Positions 1-8,655 of a stretch of DNA of 57,745 nt are shown piece by piece. The first letter of the stretch is position 1, and the number at the start of each line of letters is the position of its first letter. The notes beneath the pieces are model-generated. The model ran no database searches. It was not told the origin of the DNA and saw only the letters and a list, made by a program, of their open reading frames with translations. The stretch lies in NCBI GenBank assembly GCA_902477645.1, contig CABSIA010000003.1:1-57745 (forward strand), in the 5' to 3' direction. The stretch is from an uncultured Prevotella sp. GTDB lineage: Bacteria; Bacteroidota; Bacteroidia; Bacteroidales; Bacteroidaceae. Made by a program: the position numbers and the translations under genes.

Positions 1-21
1 GTTACACGTAGCGGCCCTACA
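1..21. repeat. R1 BIME-like element, right half, cut by window edge
   Basis: The sequence ACGTAGCGGCCCTACA matches the right end of the complete R1 elements found elsewhere in this window. The left half lies outside the window. It precedes the rhamnose mutarotase promoter. Confidence 0.7.
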
Positions 22-162
22 GCCTTCTAACATGATATATTGCCTTCCCATTCACAGATTTATTAGATTATAAGATTGTAAGAATTTAATTCCGCCAACG
101 GGTACAGCATGGAAGAAAATATAGTTTTTTAGCCGCCCGCAAGAAAAAAACTGCCAGAATAG

Positions 163-193
163 TTTGCAGCATCGTTTGTTTTTGCTATTTTTG
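163..193 (+). promoter_or_regulatory. Bacteroidota-type promoter of rhaM
   Basis: TTTG at 163-166 and TATTTTTG at 186-193, 19 bp apart, fit the Bacteroidota sigma-70 consensus (TTTG / TAnnTTTG). The start codon follows about 30 bp downstream. Confidence 0.7.
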
Positions 194-222
194 CAAAAAA
201 CATTTAAAAAACATTTATACCT

Positions 223-540
223 ATGAAACGATTTGGATTTAAAATGTACCTGAAACCAGGATGCGAGAAAGAGTACGCAAAACGCCATGCCGCCATCTGG
301 CCTGAGCTGAAACAGATGATTAAGGATGCGGGAGTAAGCAACTACAGCATATTCTGGGACAAAGAGACAAACATTTTGTTTGCTTATCAGGAGTGTTCGG
401 GCGAAGGCAACAGCCAGGATACGGAGAACGTGGACCCTATAACACAACGCTGGTGGGACATGATGGCAGACATCATGGAGGTGAATCCGGACAACTCTCC
501 CGTAACTATACCTGTTGAGGAGGTATTCCACCTTGACTAA
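223..540 (+). CDS. rhaM: L-rhamnose mutarotase
   Basis: A 105-residue protein that matches the RhaM/DUF718 dimeric ferredoxin-like family in length and sequence. It interconverts the alpha and beta anomers of L-rhamnose in the cytoplasm so that rhamnose isomerase receives its preferred anomer. Family features seen are the N-terminal KRFGFKMYLKPG strand, the Y-x-x-R-H-x2-I-W-P segment near residues 19-27 (H and W belong to the sugar pocket in this family), and the late QRWWDMMADIM helix. No other rhamnose gene is in the window, so it is a stand-alone copy here. A canonical promoter lies directly upstream, and an R3 repeat array follows the stop codon by a few bases. Confidence 0.92.
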   Translation: MKRFGFKMYLKPGCEKEYAKRHAAIWPELKQMIKDAGVSNYSIFWDKETNILFAYQECSGEGNSQDTENVDPITQRWWDMMADIMEVNPDNSPVTIPVEEVFHLD

Positions 541-544
541 ACAG

Positions 545-652
545 AAGTGAAGAGTGAAGAACGAAGAGTGAAGAGTGAAGAATCCATTTGCATTTTGGGT
601 ATTTGACTCTTCATTTTTCATTTTTCACTCTTCGTTCTTCACCTTTCATTCT
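545..652. repeat. R3 array: GAAGAGT-type tandem repeats flanking a conserved core
   Basis: A purine-rich left arm of tandem GTGAAGA/GAAGAGT units and a pyrimidine-rich right arm of the complementary units enclose a core starting ATCCATTTGCATTTT. The arms can pair into a long hairpin. The same core and arms recur at 7745-7891. It fills the gap between rhaM and the helicase gene. Confidence 0.85.
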
Positions 653-667
653 TAACTAAAAATAAAA

Positions 668-3454
668 ATGACAAACAGTCTATGGACTCCCGATGCCAGC
701 CAACAGCGAGTGTTGTCGGCGGGCACCGGATATCATCTTGTATTGGCTCCTCCCGGATGCGGCAAGACGCAGATGCTTGCCGAGAGGGTTGCCGACGCAA
801 GGCTAAACGGCGTAGAGTATGGTGATATGCTTTGCCTTACATTTACCAACCGCGCGGCACGTGGCATGCATGAGAGGCTGCAAAGCCGTATCGGGGAGGA
901 TGCCACTGAGTTGTTTGTCGGCAACGTTCACAGATTTTGCTCGAAGTTTCTCTTCGACAACTCGCTTGTTGCCGCAGAGTCGGCCGTGATAGACGACAAC
1001 GACGCAATAAGCATTTTGGCACGGTATCTTGGCGAGGATGAGCAGGGTGTGATGGCAAACGGCTCACGGCGCAAGGCTTACAGCACCATAATAGACCTCT
1101 CACATCTGATGCGTCAGATTGCCAAAGGACATCCGAAAGCGGTAAGGGCGCACAGCGACGCGCTGACCTCAGACGACATTGCCGCCATGAGAACGCTATG
1201 CGGCATACAGCGTAAGGAGTTCACGGCAGCAACAGCAACAGACATCTACGAGAATGCCATTGCATACGAAACGGCTATTGAGGCCACGGACATTGACATG
1301 GGCAGACGGCACATAATTGGAGACATGCTGCACAAAATGAAGTACGCCCACGCTTACGAGGCCTACAAAAGACAAAACTCGCTGCTTGACTTCGAGGACC
1401 TGCTGATTAATGCTTACGACGCATTGGCTGTTCCCAACAACTACCACAAGTACAATTGGATTCAGATAGACGAGGTGCAGGACCTGAACATGCTCCAGCT
1501 CGCCATCATAGACCTTGTTACGGCAAAGGATGCCACCGTGGTTTACCTTGGCGACACGCAGCAGGCAATTTTCTCGTTTATGGGGGCGAAAATGGAGACT
1601 GTGGACATGCTGAAGGAGCGCTGCAAAGGTAACATCTATACTCTCGACACCAACCACCGCTCGCCGTCTTATCTGCTTGACGCATTCAACACGTATGCCA
1701 CAGAGGTGATGGGAATAGACCCTGCGCTGTTGCCCAAGGCTGCAATAAAAAGAGCCCCCCTGCCCCCCGGTGGGGGGTCTTCCCAAATTGCGACACCACC
1801 CCAACTTACGACACCATCCACAGAAAGGCAGGGGACTTCCCAATTTGCGATACCCCCCACCGGGGGGCAGGGGGGCCTGACTTTCTTAGAGAGCGGAACC
1901 ATAGAGGAAGAGACGGCAGAGGTGGCAAGGCTGGCAAATGACCTATACAATTATCATCCCGAGGAGACAACAGCCATAATAGTAAACTCAAACCGCGACG
2001 CCGATGCCATAGGCGAGGCTCTCACCGCCATTGGCACCCCACATTTTAAGGTTTCGGGTACAGACATATTCTCTACCGATGACATAAAACTGCTGCTGGC
2101 CCACTATTCTGTGGTGGCAAACGAATTTAACTTCATTGCCTGGGCACGCCTGCTTAAAGGCTTCGGCATAACACAGAGCTATGCCTCGGCACGCGCGCTG
2201 GTACGCAACCTGCGCAACCGCGCCTTGCTGCCGACAGACATGCTGTCTGCCGACGGCCTAACTTATGCCGAACGGTTCGCAAAAGCTGCCTGTGAGGGTG
2301 AAATCGTTGTCTTCGACACCGAGACTACAGGAACAGACATTTACAATGACGACATCATACAGATAGCCGCCATGAAGATGTGTGACGGAAAGATTGTGGA
2401 GGGTTCAGGACTGTCGCTGTATATAGAGACAGACAAGCCAATTCCCGAAATGCTGGGCGACATAGTGAACCCTATAATAGAGGAGCGGAAACACCACAGG
2501 CTGCAGTCTCCGCAAGAGGCGCTGGCAACGTTTCTTGAATATACAGGCTCCGCTCCCCTACTCGCCCACAACGCCACTTTCGACTACGAGATGATGCGCT
2601 TCAACCTTCTGCGATATTTGCCTGACGTGGACTGGCAGGCTGAGCATCCGGCATGTTTCGACTCGCTGAAGCTGTCTCGGCTGCTTTTCCCAGGGCTTAT
2701 GCGCTATAAGCTCAAGAACCTGATTGAATACTTGGGACGGGTGGGCGAGAACTCTCACCTCGCCGATGCCGACGTGTTTGCCACCTGTGGTTTGGCGAGC
2801 CGCTGTCTTGAGAAAGCCAAAGAGGTGTTACCAGAGCAAAAACGTTTTCTTCAGCAAGGCGACATGCCCAAGAAAGCGGAACTGCTGCGCCACAGATATA
2901 TGCCATATATAGAGACTACACAAACCTCGCTACACAAGAATTCCATGCCTGGAAAAGAACCGGCTCTTGTCACAAATATGCGACTGATATGGCAGCGGCT
3001 CATAGCCGACGGCTATGTGAGAGACAACGGAAAGGCAGAGCATATTTTCAGCTATCTTGCCAATGATCTGATGGCAGGAGAGGAGGGGCAGACACTGAGA
3101 CAGCAACTCGAACGCCATGCTGTGGAGATAAACACCCTGCGTGAGGCTGACCTCTGCGGAGGGGCATCGATGAAGGAGAGGCTGTTCGTAAGCACCATAC
3201 ACAAGGCAAAGGGACTGGAATTTGACAACGTGATAGTGTTCGACGTTGTGGAGGGCAGGTATCCTAACTATTACAATGCGAACGTAAAGCGGCTCGACGA
3301 TGAGGACGCACGCAAGCTCTATGTAGCCATCACCCGTGCCTGTAAACGCCTCTGCATCGCAGTTTCGACAATAAGAAAAAGATACAACGGAGATATTATC
3401 GAGATAAAGCCAAGCAGGTTTTTAACAAAGATAGTTGACAAGTTAAAAGATTGA
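668..3454 (+). CDS. UvrD/Rep-like helicase with embedded DEDDh 3'-5' exonuclease domain
   Basis: A 928-residue SF1A helicase. Motifs in order are Walker A APPGCGKT (about 27-34), motif Ia LTFTNRAARGM, Walker B DEVQD (268-272), motif III YLGDTQQAIFSFMG, NHRSP, and the C-terminal STIHKAKGLEFDNV and LYVAITRA motifs (about 840-890). Between the helicase halves lies a DnaQ-type exonuclease at about 545-720, with DTETTG (D550, E552), HNATFDYE and HLADAD, which supply the DEDDh acidic residues and the active-site histidine. The protein probably unwinds DNA and trims 3' ends in repair; the exact role is inferred. Residues 363-404 come from an in-frame R2 palindrome and are rich in Pro, Gly, Gln and Thr. 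It is transcribed alone and converges on the TonB receptor gene across an R1 element. Confidence 0.85.
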   Translation: MTNSLWTPDASQQRVLSAGTGYHLVLAPPGCGKTQMLAERVADARLNGVEYGDMLCLTFTNRAARGMHERLQSRIGEDATELFVGNVHRFCSKFLFDNSLVAAESAVIDDNDAISILARYLGEDEQGVMANGSRRKAYSTIIDLSHLMRQIAKGHPKAVRAHSDALTSDDIAAMRTLCGIQRKEFTAATATDIYENAIAYETAIEATDIDMGRRHIIGDMLHKMKYAHAYEAYKRQNSLLDFEDLLINAYDALAVPNNYHKYNWIQIDEVQDLNMLQLAIIDLVTAKDATVVYLGDTQQAIFSFMGAKMETVDMLKERCKGNIYTLDTNHRSPSYLLDAFNTYATEVMGIDPALLPKAAIKRAPLPPGGGSSQIATPPQLTTPSTERQGTSQFAIPPTGGQGGLTFLESGTIEEETAEVARLANDLYNYHPEETTAIIVNSNRDADAIGEALTAIGTPHFKVSGTDIFSTDDIKLLLAHYSVVANEFNFIAWARLLKGFGITQSYASARALVRNLRNRALLPTDMLSADGLTYAERFAKAACEGEIVVFDTETTGTDIYNDDIIQIAAMKMCDGKIVEGSGLSLYIETDKPIPEMLGDIVNPIIEERKHHRLQSPQEALATFLEYTGSAPLLAHNATFDYEMMRFNLLRYLPDVDWQAEHPACFDSLKLSRLLFPGLMRYKLKNLIEYLGRVGENSHLADADVFATCGLASRCLEKAKEVLPEQKRFLQQGDMPKKAELLRHRYMPYIETTQTSLHKNSMPGKEPALVTNMRLIWQRLIADGYVRDNGKAEHIFSYLANDLMAGEEGQTLRQQLERHAVEINTLREADLCGGASMKERLFVSTIHKAKGLEFDNVIVFDVVEGRYPNYYNANVKRLDDEDARKLYVAITRACKRLCIAVSTIRKRYNGDIIEIKPSRFLTKIVDKLKD
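1754..1876. repeat. R2 palindromic element inserted in frame in the helicase gene
   Basis: The left arm GCCCCCCTGCCCCCCGGTGG and the complementary right arm ending GGGGGGCAGGGGGGC bracket a spacer that holds a partial duplication (two copies of a TTCCCAA-TTGCGA motif). It is read in frame as a Pro/Gly/Thr/Gln segment, helicase residues 363-404. The same element recurs in fkp (twice) and the GSCFA gene. Confidence 0.9.
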
Positions 3455-3458
3455 CGAA

Positions 3459-3568
3459 TGTAGGGCCGCTATGAATAGCGGCCGCAAGTAATATAGGCAA
3501 ATATTATCCCAGTTTTTTGCAGGAAATATGCTTTGTCGTTTGCGGCCGCTATGAATAGCGGCCCTACA
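3459..3568. repeat. R1 BIME-like double hairpin between convergent genes
   Basis: Two inverted halves, TGTAGGGCCGCTATGAATAG and its complement, each contain an inner palindrome (CCGCTATNNATAGCGG). They are separated by an AT-rich spacer of about 45 bp. It lies directly after the helicase stop codon and before the TonB receptor stop codon, and may act as a bidirectional terminator or mRNA 3' stabiliser. Confidence 0.85.
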
Positions 3569-3576
3569 GACTGCAC

Positions 3577-5616
3577 CTAAAGTTTCATCGCCATTCCTAC
3601 CATCATCCACAATCCAGGCTGTTTGACTGCTCCGATATCATAGTATCTATGACATGTGATATTGTCAGCCATCACGTAAATCTGATAATGCGGAGCATCC
3701 CACATAACCTTACAGTCGAGTTTTGCGTATGGATGGTAGCCGTTCATGCGCTGTTGCCACCGGAGGTTCCATGAGGCAGAGAGTTGCCGCCACAGACGGT
3801 GGTCGAGAGTACACGTCAGCTTATGGCGAAGGTATTCGAGAGCATATAGCGACTTGAATATCTCGTGGCCGGTCTCATGGTTCTGATGTATAAAGGCATA
3901 GCCTATTTTCAGTTTTGTTATAGGGCACGTATGCCAAATGTCAGACAGCCGCACTACGGCATCGACAGTAAACCCCATGTTGTCGAGCTTTCCGATGTTC
4001 AAAGCGTTATATCTCGTTGCCCCGGGCGTCTCATACACCCAGTCTATCATGTCCCGCCCGTTGCTGTAAAAACCGCTCAGCAGAAAATCGAAGCAGGCAG
4101 ACCGGTATTGCACGCCAGCCTTTAGCATTTTGTTTTTCTCTGGTTTCAGTCTCAAGTCGCCTTGCTGCACAGAGTTACTGATATACAGGTCAGTGAATGT
4201 TGGCACACGGAGAGCCTCGTTCCATGACAGGTAGAGTTTTAATTTAGGGCTAAGCCTGTAAGCGACATCTACACCGGGATAGAAGTGCAAACCGTCGTCA
4301 AGAAGCGAGTTGCTGTATGCAAGGAGTCCAGCCGACAGGGTAAATCCCCCAACTATGATGTTATGTTCGGCATAAAAATTGGTGTTTGTCCTTACGCCTT
4401 TATATATATACTGACGGTCGGAGCCTGATATATTCTTGTAATCGGAGACATCGAGAGCATCACCGTATGCGGTGCTCAGAATTACCTCTCTTCTAACGTC
4501 TGCGCCTATGGCAGTTGTTCCTCCGAGCCATTTCAGACGGGCACCAAGCGATGCTCCATAGACATCCAGACGGTGATAGTTCTCGCCTGCCGCCGCACCA
4601 GTCTGGCCTTTCGTAAGCTGATAATGGTTGTAGTTGCGTATGGCATACACGGTGGGAGTTACAACAAACGATTTCAAGAAGCTCCCGGCATCTGCAAAAG
4701 GCGTAACCTCAGCCTTCGCCGACGCTATATATCGCCTTGTCTTCTCATACTGATTGTTGAAACGCGCGCTGTAGAAGGTGTTCGCTCCATAATCTTTCGA
4801 GCTGATGCCTGCCTGCAAAGCAAGTTTTGCATATCTCCAGTTTGCGTCACCCTGCCAGTAGAACTGCCGTTTACGGAAACCGCTGTTCTCTGTTCCGCCA
4901 TCACTCTGTGAATATCCTCCGCTCAGCGATGTTGACAAATTCTGCCTGCCGAGAGCCGCACCGCCATTTGTGCTCCATGTGCCATAGCTTCCGCCCTCAG
5001 CGGCAACTCTCACCTCATTTCCGTGCCCGGACCGGGTAACGATGTTTATAACACCAGAGAAAGCCATAGAGCCGAAGACACGCGCTGATGCGCCCTCAAT
5101 GATTTCTATACGCTCAATGTCGCGCAGCGATACTGGGAAATCAGAGGCGTGATGACCAGTTTGCGGGTTTGAAATGTCAATCCCATTGAGCAGAATGGTA
5201 ATCTGGTCGAATGTGCCTCCGTTGATGGAAATGTCCGTCTGTACACCAAAGCCACCACGCTGACGGACATCTACGCCGGTAGCTAATTTCAGAATGTCGT
5301 TGATGGTAGAAGCCTGCGCACGGTCTATCTCCTCACGCGTGATAACCTCTACAATCTTCGCCGACTGCAAGGCAGTAAGCGGTGCCCTCGTACCCGTAAC
5401 AACCACTTCGTCGAGCCTCACCTCCTCATGCTGAAGGGAGTCGGCTGCATAGTCGATATGTGTGCTTACGCCATCTGCCTTGGCAAATTTCAAGGTAGAG
5501 ACAGCCAACGTACCGATAAGCACCACACGCCCAACACAAGCAAAAAGCGCATAGCCTTTTCTGCAGAAGCGCTTGAACAAGATTGGAGCTTGCCTGTTTA
5601 AAAATTGTTTATACAT
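3577..5616 (-). CDS. TonB-dependent outer-membrane receptor (BtuB/FepA-like)
   Basis: A 679-residue protein with an N-terminal export signal, a TonB-box-like stretch before DEVVVTGTR, a plug domain (ending near ASARVFGSMAFSGVINIVTR) and a 22-strand-type barrel ending in an aromatic-rich C-terminus. The start is set at the methionine of MYKQF. The more upstream ATG at 5655 lies within the TAnnTTTG promoter box (5642-5649), so it is probably not translated. Such receptors import iron chelates, cobalamin or other large ligands through TonB energy. No SusD partner is adjacent, so a glycan role is less likely. The neighbouring Fur-type operon hints at a metal ligand, but the substrate cannot be read from the sequence. 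Confidence 0.85.
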   Translation of the reverse strand: MYKQFLNRQAPILFKRFCRKGYALFACVGRVVLIGTLAVSTLKFAKADGVSTHIDYAADSLQHEEVRLDEVVVTGTRAPLTALQSAKIVEVITREEIDRAQASTINDILKLATGVDVRQRGGFGVQTDISINGGTFDQITILLNGIDISNPQTGHHASDFPVSLRDIERIEIIEGASARVFGSMAFSGVINIVTRSGHGNEVRVAAEGGSYGTWSTNGGAALGRQNLSTSLSGGYSQSDGGTENSGFRKRQFYWQGDANWRYAKLALQAGISSKDYGANTFYSARFNNQYEKTRRYIASAKAEVTPFADAGSFLKSFVVTPTVYAIRNYNHYQLTKGQTGAAAGENYHRLDVYGASLGARLKWLGGTTAIGADVRREVILSTAYGDALDVSDYKNISGSDRQYIYKGVRTNTNFYAEHNIIVGGFTLSAGLLAYSNSLLDDGLHFYPGVDVAYRLSPKLKLYLSWNEALRVPTFTDLYISNSVQQGDLRLKPEKNKMLKAGVQYRSACFDFLLSGFYSNGRDMIDWVYETPGATRYNALNIGKLDNMGFTVDAVVRLSDIWHTCPITKLKIGYAFIHQNHETGHEIFKSLYALEYLRHKLTCTLDHRLWRQLSASWNLRWQQRMNGYHPYAKLDCKVMWDAPHYQIYVMADNITCHRYYDIGAVKQPGLWMMVGMAMKL

Positions 5617-5641
5617 AAAATTGTTTTTAGAAAATCGGGTG

Positions 5642-5673
5642 CAAAGGTAACGCAAACAGGAGAAAAAAACAAG
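5642..5673 (-). promoter_or_regulatory. Promoter of the TonB receptor gene
   Basis: Reading the minus strand, CTTG (5670-5673), a 20-bp spacer and TACCTTTG (5642-5649) match the Bacteroidota promoter. Its position decides the start codon at 5616. Confidence 0.65.
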
Positions 5674-5715
5674 AGAATTATTTCTTTTTTTTATTTCCGG
5701 GTCACGGCTCTTTCA

Positions 5716-5900
5716 TTTAACCTGCATTATTCATACTCGTTTCTACTGCAATGACTAACTGGCTGTACCTCAGCGCAATGCTCGCTCTTCCTCTTTGAAA
5801 GTAGGATTTACTACATTCTGCATCGTCATCGCTGCGCTCACGCTGATGCACTGCCATTTAGCCCTTTCGTAACGGAACAGTATGAATAATGCAGGTTAAA
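5716..5900. mobile_element. R6 MITE-like element with perfect 22-bp terminal inverted repeats
   Basis: The first 22 bp (5716-5737, beginning TTTAACCTGCATTATTCA) are the exact reverse complement of the last 22 bp (5879-5900). The 185-bp unit has no reading frame of note. It fills the space between the fur stop codon and the TonB receptor promoter. The 13-mer AATGCAGGTTAAA from its end recurs at 37933-37945. Structure and size fit a MITE; no transposase is visible. Confidence 0.7.
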
Positions 5901-5917
5901 TATGCCACCGTCATCAG

Positions 5918-6382
5918 CTATTTTGCACAATCAGGACAGACGCCTTTTATAACATAATTGACAGCACGGGGACTAAAGCCGTCGGGCACACCGACCATTG
6001 GCACGGGAACATCCTCAAAACAAAATGTTCTCTTGCACCGCTCACAATAAAAGTGAACATGCTGGTCGGCTATTGTATGATGCCCGCGGCTATGACACAG
6101 CTCGTATTTCAGCGAGCGGCTGCCGTCCTCTATAACGTGCACCACATTGTGTTGGGCGAAAAGCTCCAAGACACGGAATATGCTTGCCTTGTCCATTGAG
6201 AATCCCGACGAGATTTCCAAATCTGCAAGGCTCACGGGGCGCATAGCCCTCATCAGCTCCCGCATAACGAGAATGCGGTTGGCTGTGGGCTTTATACCCC
6301 TTGACTCAAGAATAACAACCTCGTCCCCACTCCCTCCACAAAAGGAATGGGAGCAATCACCATTATTGTTCATATTTGGCAT
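5918..6382 (-). CDS. Fur-family metal-responsive repressor
   Basis: A 154-residue protein with the Fur layout: an N-terminal winged helix (about 25-90, including ASIFRVLELFAQHNVV) and a C-terminal dimerisation domain. The latter has the HVHFYCERC and late CPDC motifs, giving the paired CxxC structural zinc site. H-x-H residues near 95-105 could be part of the regulatory metal site. It lies 69 bp downstream of the Cu/Zn-type efflux permease in the same direction, so it probably senses a metal (zinc is a reasonable guess) and controls that operon. Subtype (Fur, Zur or PerR) cannot be settled from motifs alone. Translation could also start at Met4. Confidence 0.88.
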   Translation of the reverse strand: MPNMNNNGDCSHSFCGGSGDEVVILESRGIKPTANRILVMRELMRAMRPVSLADLEISSGFSMDKASIFRVLELFAQHNVVHVIEDGSRSLKYELCHSRGHHTIADQHVHFYCERCKRTFCFEDVPVPMVGVPDGFSPRAVNYVIKGVCPDCAK

Positions 6383-6451
6383 CTGTTTTTTTAGCGAATT
6401 ACTTTAAGACATCTCACCCCCTCTCTTTTTGACAGGGGGTAAGGCTTATTT

Positions 6452-7675
6452 TTATGAGACCGTAAATCCCAAGTCCTCAACAACCTTACGGACTTCATCC
6501 ATATCAGGCGAGCCCTGTATCTTTGTCTCACCCGAGGCGAGGTCAACAGCCACAGCCTTAACGCCGTCGAGCTTAGCGAGGCTTTTCTCGACCATAGCCT
6601 TGCAGTGTCCGCACGACATGCCTTTAACGATTACAGTAATCTGTCCGTTCTCCATAATCTCAGCCCTGTTTGAAGTATATTTTTTTATCAAGGCGTTTAT
6701 GAGCAACGCAATGAGCACCACAGAGCAGATGCCGGAAAACAGCCCTATATGCAGGCAGCTGTTTGAGCTGCGGGCAACCAAAGGCATAGTAAACCAGTCA
6801 CGTGGCATAAGATAGTCTATGCCCGTTCCTATCAGAATGGCACCAACGACGATTGTACCGAGATATGTTGCCGCCGCCCGTTTGCCAAGCGATTTGCCTA
6901 CAATGATGACTGACGCGAAGTTAGCGGCCGGTCCGGCCATAAGAAGAACAAAAGCCGCTCCCGGGCTCAACCCTTTCAACATCAGTGAGAGCGCTATCGG
7001 AATAGAGCCCGTCGAGCATACATACATTGGCACGGCCACTATCACAACGGCTATCATGGACAGCAGCGGATACTCGGCAAAAATGGTGAAGAAGCCATCG
7101 GGCACAAATACGGTTATGGCCGCAGCTATCACAAGACCTATAACGAGCCATTTGCCAATATTCTGTATCATGTCGACAAAGCCGTAGCGTAAGGCGTCAC
7201 GCAATCTGCGCCAAAAGCCATGAGCTACAGGAGCCTCTATAGTGTCAACTTCTTTTTCACAATCCTGGCCACACACCTTGTCCTCATGGTCGACAAGCAT
7301 TCCGCCGATAAAAGCGGTGAGAAGCGCCGCAACAGGACGTATGACGGCAAAGGCCGGACCCAAAAGCGAGAATGTCGCGGCTATGGAGTCGAGTCCTGTC
7401 TGCGGAGTTGCTATAAGAAAAGATGTAGCGGCTCCGCGAGACGCACCGTTGCGGCGCAACGACACAGCCGTAGGCAAGACACCACACGAGCACAGCGGCA
7501 ACGGCACACCAATCAACGCAGCCTTCATAACGGACACAAACCCCGGGCGTGACAGATGGTTACGGTAGAAACTACTTGGCACAAACGCATAAAGCATTCC
7601 TGCCACCAAAAAGCCGAAAAGCAAGTAAGGAGCCATCTCGGCAAGCATGTTTATCAATGCTGATAAAAATTCCAT
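6452..7675 (-). CDS. SO_0444-type Cu/Zn efflux permease with C-terminal HMA domain
   Basis: A 407-residue polytopic protein of the DUF318/YraQ permease superfamily. Membrane segments contain the family motifs VPLPLCSCGVLP and GPAANFAS, each with conserved small and Cys residues. After a last helix (near SVVLIALLINALI) comes a heavy-metal-associated domain with GMSCGHC (the MxCxxC metal-binding loop). It probably exports soft divalent or monovalent metals from the cytoplasm. The start was moved from the longest frame to the methionine of MEFLSAL (7675) because the TACCTTTG promoter box occupies 7703-7710. It is the first gene of a two-gene operon with the Fur-type regulator, and a small C5/G5 hairpin (6416-6440) lies in the gap between them. 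Confidence 0.87.
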   Translation of the reverse strand: MEFLSALINMLAEMAPYLLFGFLVAGMLYAFVPSSFYRNHLSRPGFVSVMKAALIGVPLPLCSCGVLPTAVSLRRNGASRGAATSFLIATPQTGLDSIAATFSLLGPAFAVIRPVAALLTAFIGGMLVDHEDKVCGQDCEKEVDTIEAPVAHGFWRRLRDALRYGFVDMIQNIGKWLVIGLVIAAAITVFVPDGFFTIFAEYPLLSMIAVVIVAVPMYVCSTGSIPIALSLMLKGLSPGAAFVLLMAGPAANFASVIIVGKSLGKRAAATYLGTIVVGAILIGTGIDYLMPRDWFTMPLVARSSNSCLHIGLFSGICSVVLIALLINALIKKYTSNRAEIMENGQITVIVKGMSCGHCKAMVEKSLAKLDGVKAVAVDLASGETKIQGSPDMDEVRKVVEDLGFTVS

Positions 7676-7702
7676 TTTCTGTTGTGTTTTAAATTCCAGG
7701 CG

Positions 7703-7732
7703 CAAAGGTACGAAGTTTATTTTGCAAACAAG
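7703..7732 (-). promoter_or_regulatory. Promoter of the permease-fur operon
   Basis: On the minus strand, CTTG (7729-7732), then TACCTTTG (7703-7710), about 18 bp apart. This supports translation from 7675. Confidence 0.6.
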
Positions 7733-7744
7733 TTGCAAAAATTA

Positions 7745-7891
7745 AAGTGAAGAATGAAGAGTGAAGAGTGAAGAATCCATTTGCATTTTTGGTACTTAAC
7801 TCTTCGTTCTTCACTCTTCATTCTTCACTCTTCACTCTTCGTTCTTCACTCTTCGTTCTTCACTCTTCACTCTTCGTTCTTCACTCTTCAC
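7745..7891. repeat. R3 array, longer copy
   Basis: A short left arm of GTGAAGA units, the conserved core ATCCATTTGCATTTTTGG, and a long right arm with about a dozen TTCACTC/TTCGTTC units. It abuts the stop codon of the DUF4294 gene and lies upstream of the permease promoter. Confidence 0.85.
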
Positions 7892-8551
7892 TTAAATCTG
7901 CCCCGACTCTACCTGCAGCACCACTCTCTCCGTCAGGCGGTCTATTCCGTTAGGGTCATAGTCTTTCTTCAGACTTGCTCCGAACATCCAGGCGACCGCC
8001 TGATAAAAGCCTGCCTTTATCGGTCCGAGGAAAGCCTGGATAAGATTGTACGAGCTGCTGTTGCACTCGCGGTAAACAAGCTTTATGAGCAATTTTCCCT
8101 GCGAGTAGGTCAGTTTCTTCATTCGTGGCGTATACTCCTTCTTTATGTTCTCCTCCACAAGTTTCATGTGTGCGTCCTTAGCCTTCTTATTGGGCAGTGT
8201 CTCAAGATACTCGTAAGTCTCCACGATAATCTTGTTCACCTCCTTGGCTATTGGCAACACTTTTTTTATATTATAAACCAGCCTGTTGTAGGCAGCCCTC
8301 TGCCTCTTTTTTTTGAAAACGGGCTTAGGGTAAACATAAACATTGTTCAGCTCAACATACTGAATGGAGTCGCCGCCCACAAGCACACGCCCCGTCCTGA
8401 CCATCGGAACGAAGGTCGGATTGTCCATATCAACCTCCCTGTCCTCTGGTCTCATAGTCTCCGCCGTCACCTGAGCTGCCACAGGCGTGTAGGCAAATGA
8501 TATTGCTATCAGCAGAATGACCCGTATATATTGAGTTATATTGTTCAGCAT
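7892..8551 (-). CDS. DUF4294 family secreted protein
   Basis: A 219-residue protein whose sequence from about residue 35 onward matches the Bacteroidota-specific DUF4294 family (VYVYPKPVFKKKRQRAAYNRLVYNIKKVLPIA and the GKLLIKLVYRE segment, given here in parts). An N-terminal signal peptide (LLIAISFAYTPVAAQ) indicates export. The start was placed at the methionine of MLNNI because the -7 box lies at 8557-8564. The protein is mostly alpha-helical and basic, and its function is unknown. It is divergent from the helix-hairpin-helix gene and shares a promoter region of about 100 bp with it. Confidence 0.85.
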   Translation of the reverse strand: MLNNITQYIRVILLIAISFAYTPVAAQVTAETMRPEDREVDMDNPTFVPMVRTGRVLVGGDSIQYVELNNVYVYPKPVFKKKRQRAAYNRLVYNIKKVLPIAKEVNKIIVETYEYLETLPNKKAKDAHMKLVEENIKKEYTPRMKKLTYSQGKLLIKLVYRECNSSSYNLIQAFLGPIKAGFYQAVAWMFGASLKKDYDPNGIDRLTERVVLQVESGQI

Positions 8552-8556
8552 AGCTG

Positions 8557-8647
8557 CAAAATTACATATTTTCCCGCTTTTGGCAAAACTATCCGACATT
8601 TTCTACCCACAAACATTTGGTTTTTCCATTCATTTATGCTAAGTTTG
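8557..8647. promoter_or_regulatory. Divergent promoter pair
   Basis: Leftward: TTTG (complement of 8584-8587), 19 bp, TAATTTTG (complement of 8557-8564). Rightward: TTTG (8616-8619), 20 bp, TAAGTTTG (8640-8647). Both fit the Bacteroidota consensus and fix the starts at 8551 and 8656. Confidence 0.7.
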
Positions 8648-8655
8648 CATTTGTT

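Noticed and set aside
3577..5616. Cobalamin riboswitch before the BtuB-like receptor
   Set aside because: The leader between the -7 box and the start codon is only about 25 bases; no room for a riboswitch.
6416..6440. C5/G5 hairpin in the permease-fur gap taken as another R2 copy
   Set aside because: It lacks the GCCCCCCTGCCCCCC arm and the CACCGGGG inner palindrome; it is only a short hairpin.
545..7891. CRISPR array suggested by the short tandem units of R3
   Set aside because: Units are 7-8 bases without unique spacers, and no cas gene is present.
7781..8500. Plus-strand frame of 239 residues across the R3 array and the DUF4294 gene
   Set aside because: Its N-terminus is translated simple repeat (LHSSLF-type) and the rest is the antisense of DUF4294, which has clear family similarity.
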